Source of the DNA: Embleya sp051903075 | GTDB taxonomy: Bacteria > Actinomycetota > Actinomycetes > Streptomycetales > Streptomycetaceae | Reading direction: 5' to 3' | Assembly: GCF_051903075.1 (NCBI RefSeq) | Contig: NZ_CP182424.1 | Coordinates: 238,593 to 302,592 of the forward strand | DNA: 64,000 nucleotides | Part shown: piece after piece, positions 45,003 through 53,580 of the stretch | Position numbering within the stretch: the stretch's first letter is position 1 | How the letters are laid out: the number at the start of each line of letters is the position of its first letter | Notes under the pieces: model-generated | The model's database searches: none | Told to the model about the DNA's origin: nothing | Seen by the model: only the letters and a program-made list of their open reading frames with translations | Translations under genes and position numbers: made by a program

Positions 45003-46934
45003 TCACTCGGTTTCGCGGAGTTGTGTGGGGTCGGTTGTGGGGGCGGGCAGGTTCAGTGCGGCGATGTCGCGATTTCCTTGTTCGGTGACGGGCATGCCCC
45101 AGGCGGAATAGAAGTCGCGGAGATCGGCGTGTGCGGTGATGCTGGAGAACAGTGCGAGGTTGTCATACGCTTTCGCCCGGTCGGGATGGTAGGCGTTGGA
45201 CGCCCATTTTTCCCGGGTGGTCCTGTTCATGCGCGGCCAGAACTGGTCGCCGAACGCGAGCCTGAGCTGTTCGAGTGCGGCGAGTCGTTCGTAGAGGTCC
45301 AGGTCGGTGACGTCCAGGGATGGGGTGTGCACCTTCGCCAGCGCCCTGTCCCAGACGTCCTTGCCGTCGGGGTCCTTCTCCAGCAGCGGGGACCGCAGGC
45401 CGAAGGAACGCTGCACCGCGAGGGATGCGATGTTCGTGGTGACCTCGTCGAAGTCGTGGGGGAGATATCCCAACATCTGGTTCTGGTGGCCCAGTTCGTG
45501 GGCGATTCCCCAGGACCGGGCAAGCTCGTCGGGCACCAGCAACTGGGCACCGTAGTGGTCGGGGTAGGCGGTGTAGGAATGCGCCGCGTAGGCTTCGCCG
45601 ATGCCCCGGTAGTTTCCGTGGGCGAGGTGGAACCTCAACGGCGCGCGCGTGTGGAGCGGGTTCGATCCGTCGAGCCCCAGCACTTCCTCCTCGACGGAAA
45701 TGATCCTCTCGTAGGTCTCCATGAGCCGGTTCGGATCGGTATCCTGATGCTCCATCGCCGCCGCGCGCTTGACGGTGACAATGGCGCGTTCGGAGACGAG
45801 TTCGACCTGGGGCGCCCGGGTGAGGGTCCGGAGCATTTCGCGGTACTCGTCCGGCGTGGTCTTTCCGTATTCGAAGAACGGGACTTTTTCCATTCCGTCC
45901 CGGAAGGTGATGTCGGCTCTGCTGTCGATGCCATTCATCTGGAAGTAGATCATGCCGCCGCCGGGGTCGGTGACAAAATTCAGGCCCTCCCGGAGCGGGT
46001 AAAGCCGGGGCATAGCGTAGTCGGTGTCCGGATTGGTGTCGGGTGCGCCGACCTGGAGCGTCGGCCGACTGTCGTCGGCCTGAGCCGCGAGGCTGACCTG
46101 GAGCTCCATGCGGGTATTCGGCGGGAGGTGGAATCCCGTCGGCTGCCGGTCGCTGTTCACGAACCAGTTGCCCACGCGCCTGATCGCGTCGAGGGTGTCC
46201 ACGGTGCCCCGGAACGTGACGTACGCGGCCCTGCGGTACCTGCTTCGGATCCCCAGGGATCCGTCGACCTGTTCGACCAGGTCGAAGCTCTGCCAGACGT
46301 TGCCGTCGTAGGGCGCCGGGTGGACCGACGTCTCCGACATCGTCAGGGCCCTGCCGTGCAGGCGGCCTCGGATCCCCATGGATCCGTCGCTCTGGCCCAC
46401 CACGTCGAAACTCTGCCAGCCGTTGCCGTCGTACGGCGCGGGATGGACCGAGGTCTCCGACATCGTCAGGACACAGGCGTGGTAGCGACTGCGGATCCCC
46501 CACGATCCGTCGGCCTGTTCCACCACATCGAAGCTTTGCGCGGAGAGATTGCCGTACGGGGCGGGACCGATGTCCACCTCACTCATGGTGAGGACGATGT
46601 CCACTCCGGGGGCCCGGGCGTCCTCCGGGCGGGGAGGCGCCCCCACACGCCCCTCGAAGGGCCGGGTACACGTTCCGTCGTCTTCCACAACACATCCATT
46701 CCCACGCAATAGTGTCCGCCCGGAGATGCCTCCGGTGGTACCGGAGTCCGCGGACCCCGGGAGATCGGCCCTTCCTCCCGTCGACGTGCCGGGCATGCGC
46801 TCGCACGGCACCCTCGCGAACCCGTCCTGCTGCTGCCACCCGACCCGACATCGTCGCCGGCGCGGTAACTCGGCGACGTCTTTCGTCTCGCCCACACGCG
46901 CCGGGCGACCGTCGGCGGGAGCCCCGCCGCGCAA
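45003..46934 (-). CDS. M60-like (enhancin-type) metallopeptidase with N-terminal repeats
   Basis: Up to 643 residues; the first about 110 (from ATG 46934) are doubtful and the real start may be near 46600. Three 41-residue repeats (LTMSE...APY...SFDVVEQADGSWGIRSRY) give a fascin/beta-trefoil-like carbohydrate-binding module. A strand-rich domain follows. Then comes the catalytic region with SWGIAHELGHQNQMLGY: H-E-L-G-H is the zinc site, with a downstream glutamate in DFDEVTTNIASL. This is peptidase M60-like, a group that cleaves mucin-type glycoproteins. It lacks a signal peptide or membrane helix, so export would need another route. Divergent from the DUF6603 cassette. Confidence 0.8.
   Translation of the reverse strand: MRGGAPADGRPARVGETKDVAELPRRRRCRVGWQQQDGFARVPCERMPGTSTGGRADLPGSADSGTTGGISGRTLLRGNGCVVEDDGTCTRPFEGRVGAPPRPEDARAPGVDIVLTMSEVDIGPAPYGNLSAQSFDVVEQADGSWGIRSRYHACVLTMSETSVHPAPYDGNGWQSFDVVGQSDGSMGIRGRLHGRALTMSETSVHPAPYDGNVWQSFDLVEQVDGSLGIRSRYRRAAYVTFRGTVDTLDAIRRVGNWFVNSDRQPTGFHLPPNTRMELQVSLAAQADDSRPTLQVGAPDTNPDTDYAMPRLYPLREGLNFVTDPGGGMIYFQMNGIDSRADITFRDGMEKVPFFEYGKTTPDEYREMLRTLTRAPQVELVSERAIVTVKRAAAMEHQDTDPNRLMETYERIISVEEEVLGLDGSNPLHTRAPLRFHLAHGNYRGIGEAYAAHSYTAYPDHYGAQLLVPDELARSWGIAHELGHQNQMLGYLPHDFDEVTTNIASLAVQRSFGLRSPLLEKDPDGKDVWDRALAKVHTPSLDVTDLDLYERLAALEQLRLAFGDQFWPRMNRTTREKWASNAYHPDRAKAYDNLALFSSITAHADLRDFYSAWGMPVTEQGNRDIAALNLPAPTTDPTQLRETE
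46226..46597 (-). repeat. Three 123-bp (41-residue) tandem repeats in the M60-like gene
   Basis: Three copies of a unit beginning V/A-LTMSE and ending GIRSRY or GIRGRL. The second and third are the most alike (SVHPAPYDGN in both), suggesting recent unit duplication. Confidence 0.75.
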
Positions 46935-48052
46935 CGGGATAGCCGACGCCGATCCCGCATGCGAACCGACAGTAACGCGGTCCTTTCGATGCGTGCGCGA
47001 AACGCCGGGGTTGGGCCGAGTTCGGCCTCCCCCTCAGTGGACCCGGAGGGAAGAGGTCCTGTACCGCTTGTCCTCCCACCGGACCGGCTCGGCGCGCACC
47101 TCGGCGCCACCTCGAGGGGCCGGTCCTCGGCCCGCCGGGCACGCTCGACGTACAGTCGCCCGATTCCTCGGCGATCGTGTCTGTCCGGCCCTCCTCCTGG
47201 TGTTGCGTTGGCGGTGGCGGTCGGTGGCTCCCGGACGCCCTCGTCGACCCTTTTGCGGTGGGGAGACGCGACGACGGACGGTCGTGGGCGGGCGCGAGGA
47301 CGCAGGGCGTCAACCGACCGGGGACCGGGGACGGTGGGTCGTCATGGGGTCGGGACGGCGAGGGGCGGGACTGTCGCGGACCCGGCTCCCCGGTGCGGCA
47401 CGCCGCCCGATTGCGGGCCGAGAGCGGGCCCACCGCCGTGACTCCCGGACGGTCCGGTTCCCCCGCCACCGGCCGATGCCCCTCTGGTTCGATGGTCGAT
47501 CGCCGCGTCCGACGTCGTCCGCACGGGGTCGAGTCACGTTCGCCGCCCGAAGCCCGACTCCTGCGCGCCGACGTCGACACTGCGGCGGCCGAGCCCCGAC
47601 CGGGGCTGTGCCCGGTGCGGGGATCGGTGACCGAGGTTCCTTCCGCCCGCCGCACTGGCGCCGAATTCGGCCAACCGGGTGGCCGAAAATCGCTTTGCGA
47701 AATCCTCCGATAGCGAAGTGTGGTCTGCTCGGGTCGCGGGTGAGTACGACGACGACAGTCGTTGCCCGGTGCCGAAAGCAGTGTTGCTCGCGTCGACGGC
47801 GAGGGAGTGTCCATGCCGGTGCCCGTGGTGGATCTGCTCGTCGATACGGAGGAGGCCTTGCCCGCGCCTCGATACGGCCGACTCCCCGAGCCGCCGCAGA
47901 TGTCGGGACGGCGAGGCGTCGGCACCCGGCAGGCGGGGTCGCCGCGCGGTGAGCGGACGGCTCGCAAGTCCGTCGCGGGGCGCGACGTAGGAGAACCCCC
48001 ATTCGAGCGGTCCTCGGCACTGCCTTGCACAACCGAGAGTCTGGAGTCCGCA
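46935..48052. other. Divergent region with a DnaB-N-protein scrap
   Basis: No intact gene. At about 47541-47634 on the plus strand one frame reads EARLLRADVDTAAAEPRPGLCPVRG, matching THLLRADTDIAATEPRPALRLVRG near the end of the 25358-26659 protein: a leftover 3' end of a second such gene. The remaining sequence presumably includes the promoters of the M60-like gene and the cassette; no clear -10/-35 pair was found. Confidence 0.45.
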
Positions 48053-49222
48053 ATGGCGATCCCCGTTCCACCCGGTCCCCACGTGAGGGTGATCTTCGTC
48101 GGTGTCGGCCAGGGGGACTGCACCCTGATCATCTTTCCCGACCCGCCGAACGGGAACGGCGAGGTCGTGTTGATCGACTGCGGCTCCACCAAGGGCGCGC
48201 GCTGTCTCGTCACCACCCCCACCGAGCGGATCGTCGACGCGCTCACCAACGTCAAGCACGTCCTGGCCACGTACGTGCCGAGCAAGAAGATCGACCACCT
48301 GTTCGTCACGCACGCCGACGAGGACCACTACAACCTGCTGGTGCGGGCACTCGACGGATACACCGTCGGGGCCGGCTACTACACCGGAGTGCTGGAGGAC
48401 TACCAGAACGACCGCGACGTGTCCGGCGGTATCAAGGGCGCCACCTACCGATGGCTCCGGGACCACGACGCGCAGCCGCTGGCCAACTCCCTCGTGTTCA
48501 GCGGGCCCCCGGCCGGCGGGAGCCCCACCGACCCGTGGCAGCACGGTCAGCCGATCGTCCGCCTGGGAACCGACGAAGGCCTCTACGTGTTGGCGGCCAA
48601 CGCCACCGGTGCCTACGCGACACGCAAGGCGTTGTGGGAGAAGTACCTGGCCCCCGCCACGGATCCGCACGAGAAGACGCGCCTGTGGAAGCAACTGTGC
48701 CGCTACGACCCGAATCCGGACAGCGCGGTGCTGGCGCTGGCCTACAAGAAGGCGCTGCTGGTGCTCGCGGCGGACGCGACGGTGATCACGGAGGACTTCA
48801 TCCTCGGCGCCTGGACACCCAACCTTCCCCTGGGCAACGTCACCCTCAAGATGGGGCATCACGGAAGCGACACCTCCTCCCGTGAACGGTGGGTCAAGCT
48901 GTTCAAACCACAACGGCTCACGGTCAGCTCCGGGACGAAGTCCTTCAACGGCTCGGGCATTCCCAACATCAGCCACCTGGAACGGGTCCAGGGGTGGTCC
49001 GGCGTGGTCCAGCCCGCCGTACCGCACGAATACACCTACTTCGACGATCGGGCCGCGCCACACCCGTTGTTCCTGGTCGACTCGACCGACAAATCCGTGT
49101 TCACCTCGCAGTTGATGGTCAACCCGGACTGGACGTCCACGATGGCGGACGACGAGCGCTTCATCTGCGGCACGTGGCACCTGACGCTCGACGCCGCCGG
49201 CAACGTCATGATCGGCTACTGA
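48053..49222 (+). CDS. ComEC-like metallo-beta-lactamase-fold hydrolase
   Basis: 389 residues from ATG 48053 behind GGAG. The fold's metal motif is H87-A-D89-E-D91-H92 (the H-x-D-x-D-H form of the ComEC/Rec2 soluble domain). VGVGQGDCTLIIF precedes it, and KMGHHGSDTSSRERWVKLFKPQRLTVSSG near residue 265 is the second hallmark. No membrane segments, so it is a free-standing cytoplasmic enzyme. ComEC-type domains are nucleases or phosphodiesterases; the substrate here is unknown. First gene of the cassette, 22 bases before the DUF6603-type gene. Confidence 0.85.
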   Translation: MAIPVPPGPHVRVIFVGVGQGDCTLIIFPDPPNGNGEVVLIDCGSTKGARCLVTTPTERIVDALTNVKHVLATYVPSKKIDHLFVTHADEDHYNLLVRALDGYTVGAGYYTGVLEDYQNDRDVSGGIKGATYRWLRDHDAQPLANSLVFSGPPAGGSPTDPWQHGQPIVRLGTDEGLYVLAANATGAYATRKALWEKYLAPATDPHEKTRLWKQLCRYDPNPDSAVLALAYKKALLVLAADATVITEDFILGAWTPNLPLGNVTLKMGHHGSDTSSRERWVKLFKPQRLTVSSGTKSFNGSGIPNISHLERVQGWSGVVQPAVPHEYTYFDDRAAPHPLFLVDSTDKSVFTSQLMVNPDWTSTMADDERFICGTWHLTLDAAGNVMIGY

Positions 49223-49244
49223 GGGACCACAAGGGGACGACATC

Positions 49245-52200
49245 GTGGCGCTGACAACAGAGGAACTCCGGCACCGGTTTCCGGCGGTCAGCGGCGACTT
49301 CCGCCTGACGGCGGAGGAACTGGCCGTGCCGGGGGCGGAGGACCTCTTCGGTACGTATCTGGGCGGCCCGCTGTCCGTGACCGGGGTGACCGCCGCCGAC
49401 CCGGAACTCCTCACCTTCTCCGGAACGATGGCGGTGCCCGGTCTCTCCCCGGGGGTCGCGGCGACGGTCGCGTTCTCCGCGAACACGACGGTCTCACCCC
49501 CGGTGGTGGCCGGCCTGACCGTCGACGTCACCGTATCGACCGCGCCGGACCCGGACGAGTGGAAGCTCGACCTGCCGTATCTGCGGCTCGAAGCCGGGTT
49601 CCTTCGCGCCTACGGCTTCGAACGGCTGTTGTTGGTGCTGTCCGCCGAACCCGGCGCCGACGACGTGGTGTCCGCGGTCGCGACCGTGGGCGGCGACCTG
49701 CCGTTCGCCGCCGCCGGGGGAGCGGCGCTGAGGTTGCGGACGCTGGTCCAGCAGGGGCCGGCCGCGAGCACATACACGTTGAACGGCGAATTCCCCGCGG
49801 TGACGTTCTCCGCCCTCGGTGACCTGGGCCAACTCGTGCCGGGAGCCCCGCCCGAGCGTTTCGCCCTCCCCGAACTGCCCGGTCTCCCCCTTCCGGCGGC
49901 GGTCGAACTCCGGGGCCTGAGTGTCGTCTTCACCCCCGACGTCCATCGCGCGGCCGCAGGGCTGGACCCCGTGTTGGCCGCATCGGTGCGGGTGGGCATC
50001 CCGGCCCGCTGGTCGCTGATTCCCGGTGTGTTCGAGATCGAGGACATCGACGTCGAGTTCAGCGTCGGCTCCCCGGGGACCGCCGCGGCAAGCGTGCACG
50101 CCCGACTCGGCGGCGTCCTGCGCATCGGTGAGGCGTTCGTGGGGGTGTCGGTCTCCGTGCCGGAACTCGACCTCAACGCCGAACTGCTCCAGCCGCTCCC
50201 GCTCGCCGACGTCTTCGCCCTCTTCCTGCCGGGCGCCCAAGTCCCCGGGACGGCCGAGGCGTTCAACGCGTGGGTCGACGCGAGATCCAAGGACTTCGGC
50301 GTCGAACTGGACCTGGCGGGCCCCTGGCGGATCGGGGACGCCTTCGCGCTCACCGCCATCACACTGTCCGTCCACGGCACCGGGACCGCTCGCCCCACTG
50401 CCGGGCTGACCGCACAGGCCGCGGTGGGCGAGACCGGGCTGAGCGTCGCGGCCCACTACGACGACGGCCTGTGGCGCTTCTCCGGCATCGCCACGGACCT
50501 GGCCCCCGCCGAACTGTTCGCCCTCTTCGACGTCGCACCACCCGCACTGCTCGCCGACCTGACGGTACGCGAGACCAGCGTGTCGTTCGACGACGACGGC
50601 CGGGAGTTCGACCTGGGATGTTCCTGCGCCTTCCCACTCGCCGACGCCGACGCCGTGCTCGACCTGAGGGTCCACCTGTCACGCAGGGCGTCGGGCGGGT
50701 ACGACAAGGAGGTCTCCGGGACGCTCACCGTGCGGATCCCGGACTCCCACGCCGGCTCGCGCACGCTCGACTTCGGCGTCGAGTACCGGGAGCATGGCGG
50801 CGCGGCGACGGTCATCGGGACATGGCACTCGGGCGAAGGCGTCGCCGTGCCCGACCTGGTGGCCGCGCTCGGCCTCGACCTGCCGGAACTGCCCGAGGTG
50901 TTGCGGCCCGTGCTCACCGCGCTGTCGGTGCGCTACGACTCCGCGACGGGTCAGGTGCTGTTGACCGCTTCGACCGAGCGCACGGGCTGGGTCTATGCCG
51001 GCGGTCCCGCTACCGGTGCGGGCGCCCCCACACTGAACGCGGCCGCGGTACGGGCCCGGCTCGGCGCGCGCGCCTCGGACCTGCCGCTGGTCGGCGAGGC
51101 GATCCCGCCGGGTGCGGACCTGGTCGTCGACGCCATCGCCTTCACCTCGGCGCCGACCGGATGGACCGCCGCACAGGCGGGCGCGGTCAACGACGCGTTG
51201 GACCGGCTCGACTCCGCCGGTGACCGTCGACTGCCGCGCTTCGCCACTGCGGCGACGGCCGGCCCCGGCATCGCCGTCCAGATCGAGCTGAGCGTCGGCG
51301 GGACGCCACAGGACCCGCTGCTGCTGCCGATCACCACCGGGGCCGGCGGCACGCTGGTGGCCGTCCCCCCGGGCCCGATCTGCGTGCACGCGGCGTCGGA
51401 CGACACGTGGTCACGCGACCTCGACCTGACCTTCGGGGCGGTGCGGATCTCGCGGATCGGCGTCGGCTTCACGGACGGGCAGATCTTCGTCGCCCTGGAC
51501 GCCGTGCTGTCGGTGGGCCCGGTCCGGCTGGTCCTGATGGGTCTGGGACTGGGAATCGACGGCGAGTTGATCGTCTCACCCAGGTTGCGCGGGGCGGGCG
51601 TGCAGTTGGACAAACCACCGCTGAAGATCAGCGGGATGGTCGAGCGCCGGACCGGCTCGGAGGTCGCCCCGGGGCTGACGGAACAGTTCGTCGGGCTCGC
51701 CTCGATCGAGACCGGGTTTTTCGCCCTGCACGCCGCCGGGTCCTATGCCAAGGCCGCGGACGGTTGGTCGTCGATGTTCCTGTTCGGCGAGATCTCCGGC
51801 GGAGAACGTGGGCTGTTCGGCCCGCCCCCCTTCCGGGTGATCGCCATCTCGCTCGGCTTCGGTGTCAACAGCACGGTCCGCACGCCGACGATCGACGAGG
51901 TCGGCGGGTTCCCGCTGGTGAACCGCCTCGACGGCAGCGGCAGCGACGACACCCCGGAACAGGTACTGGAGAAGCTGGCCGGACCCGGCGGCTGGATCAC
52001 ACCGCGCGAGGGCCAGTACTGGGGCGCGGGCGGGATCGAGTTCAGCTCGTTCGAGTTCATCCGCTCCCGCGCACTGCTGCTCGTCGAGGGCGGCGAGTCC
52101 TGGAAGGTCCTGCTGATCGGACGCACCACCATCGACCTGCCCCGCAGCAAGGCCCTCAAGAAGCCGATCGCCCGACTGGTCATCGACCTGGCCATCGGCT

Positions 52201-53573
52201 ACCACCACGACCAAGGCCTGTTCTCGATGGACGCCGTCATCGCGCCCGGCTCCTACGTCATCGACCCGGCGGCCGAACTCACCGGTGGCCTGTCCCTCTA
52301 CATCTGGGGCCGCGACCGCACCGCCGTCGGGGGCGGCAAAGGCTTCGTGTTCACCCTGGGCGGCTACCACCCCCGATTCCAACGGCCCACGTACTACCCC
52401 GACCCGCCGCGCGTGGGCTGGCGGTGGGCGATCGGCCCCGTGGCGATCCGCGGACAGGTGTACGCCGCGCTCACCGATGGCGCGTTCATGGCAGGCGGTG
52501 AGCTGTCCGCGAACTACGACAAGGGACACGGCATCCAGCTCCAGGCCTGGTTCACCGCATGGCTGGACGCACTGGTCCAATGGAAACCGTTCTACTTCGA
52601 CCTGTCGATGGGCCTGAGCATCGGCGTCGCGGCCACCGTCAAGGTGCTGTTCGTCCGGGTACGGATCTCCCTGTCGGTCGGGGTGTCGCTGGATCTGTGG
52701 GGGCCGCCGATCGGCGGCCGGGCCAAGATCAAGGTCTGGTTCATCAGCTTCACCATCGGATTCGGCACCGACCGGGACGGCGTGCCGACGATCGGGTGGG
52801 ACGAGTTCAGCGTCCAACTCCCCGCCCCGCTGTCGATCGCCCCGCTGTCCGGGCTGCTGGTCGACGTCGACCCTCAGGAGAGCGCGACCCGATCCGAGAC
52901 GGGGGAGCCACTGCTGGTCTCGATGGACGGATTCGTCGTGCGCACCGAGGCCGCCGTCCCCGCAAGCCGCATCATCCTCAACGACGAGACCTTCGCCGGG
53001 GACGCGGACGACACCATCGACATCCGACCGATGGGGACCAAGGGGCAGGACGTGGTCTCCGAACACCACGTCACGCTGAAGAGATTCGACACCACGTACA
53101 CCCCCACCGGATGGCAGGTCGCCGTCCACCGGCAGGACATGCCCAAAGCGATGTGGGGCGCGCCGCTGGGCGCACCCGGCGACGTACTCGACGCAGACGG
53201 GCTACTGAGCGGCTGCCTGGCCGGCATCACCTTCGAGATCCCCAAGCCCGAACTGGCCCCCGCCATCGGCTGGGTCGACGCCGAGGCCCTGATGGCCGAC
53301 GGGCGGCCGGACGCGCCGATCCCGCTGCTGGGCTCGCAGCCGGAGGGGCCGCCGTCGGTCCCGGACGACGAGGGCGAGGGCAGCATCGGCGCCATCGTCG
53401 ACCCGGACACCGGTATCGCCGCGCGGACCACCGCCGACCGCCGCGCCTCGGTGCACGCCGCCCTCGCCGGACTCGGCCTTGCCCCCGGCACCGACGACCC
53501 GACGACCCGCTACGCGGACCTCGCGAAGACCGCGTTCACCAACGCGCCCATGACCACCACAGCCGAGGGGTGA
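49245..53573 (+). CDS. DUF6603-type giant beta-rich protein, 1442 aa
   Basis: GTG 49245 with AAGGGGA upstream. The whole protein alternates hydrophobic strands with short loops. From about residue 790 it carries the DUF6603 region: PPLKISGMVERR, FFALHAAGSYAKAADGWSSMFLFGEISGGERGLFGPPPF and ISLGFGVNSTVRTPTIDEVGGFPLVN. It continues with repeated amphipathic strands (LSIGVAATVKVLFVRVRISLSVGVSLDLWGPPIGGRAKIKVWFISFTIGFG). No signal peptide, cysteines are rare, and no catalytic motif. Such a long hydrophobic beta array could form a groove or barrel-like scaffold. The function of DUF6603 is unknown. Second gene of the cassette. Confidence 0.8.
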   Translation: MALTTEELRHRFPAVSGDFRLTAEELAVPGAEDLFGTYLGGPLSVTGVTAADPELLTFSGTMAVPGLSPGVAATVAFSANTTVSPPVVAGLTVDVTVSTAPDPDEWKLDLPYLRLEAGFLRAYGFERLLLVLSAEPGADDVVSAVATVGGDLPFAAAGGAALRLRTLVQQGPAASTYTLNGEFPAVTFSALGDLGQLVPGAPPERFALPELPGLPLPAAVELRGLSVVFTPDVHRAAAGLDPVLAASVRVGIPARWSLIPGVFEIEDIDVEFSVGSPGTAAASVHARLGGVLRIGEAFVGVSVSVPELDLNAELLQPLPLADVFALFLPGAQVPGTAEAFNAWVDARSKDFGVELDLAGPWRIGDAFALTAITLSVHGTGTARPTAGLTAQAAVGETGLSVAAHYDDGLWRFSGIATDLAPAELFALFDVAPPALLADLTVRETSVSFDDDGREFDLGCSCAFPLADADAVLDLRVHLSRRASGGYDKEVSGTLTVRIPDSHAGSRTLDFGVEYREHGGAATVIGTWHSGEGVAVPDLVAALGLDLPELPEVLRPVLTALSVRYDSATGQVLLTASTERTGWVYAGGPATGAGAPTLNAAAVRARLGARASDLPLVGEAIPPGADLVVDAIAFTSAPTGWTAAQAGAVNDALDRLDSAGDRRLPRFATAATAGPGIAVQIELSVGGTPQDPLLLPITTGAGGTLVAVPPGPICVHAASDDTWSRDLDLTFGAVRISRIGVGFTDGQIFVALDAVLSVGPVRLVLMGLGLGIDGELIVSPRLRGAGVQLDKPPLKISGMVERRTGSEVAPGLTEQFVGLASIETGFFALHAAGSYAKAADGWSSMFLFGEISGGERGLFGPPPFRVIAISLGFGVNSTVRTPTIDEVGGFPLVNRLDGSGSDDTPEQVLEKLAGPGGWITPREGQYWGAGGIEFSSFEFIRSRALLLVEGGESWKVLLIGRTTIDLPRSKALKKPIARLVIDLAIGYHHDQGLFSMDAVIAPGSYVIDPAAELTGGLSLYIWGRDRTAVGGGKGFVFTLGGYHPRFQRPTYYPDPPRVGWRWAIGPVAIRGQVYAALTDGAFMAGGELSANYDKGHGIQLQAWFTAWLDALVQWKPFYFDLSMGLSIGVAATVKVLFVRVRISLSVGVSLDLWGPPIGGRAKIKVWFISFTIGFGTDRDGVPTIGWDEFSVQLPAPLSIAPLSGLLVDVDPQESATRSETGEPLLVSMDGFVVRTEAAVPASRIILNDETFAGDADDTIDIRPMGTKGQDVVSEHHVTLKRFDTTYTPTGWQVAVHRQDMPKAMWGAPLGAPGDVLDADGLLSGCLAGITFEIPKPELAPAIGWVDAEALMADGRPDAPIPLLGSQPEGPPSVPDDEGEGSIGAIVDPDTGIAARTTADRRASVHAALAGLGLAPGTDDPTTRYADLAKTAFTNAPMTTTAEG

Positions 53574-53580
53574 ACCGACG

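Noticed and set aside
43596..46712. 1038-residue plus-strand frame
   Set aside because: Crosses a strong terminator and lies antisense to the M60-like gene, which has a zinc motif and repeats.
47534..49531. 665-residue minus-strand frame
   Set aside because: Antisense to the metallo-beta-lactamase gene with its intact metal motif.
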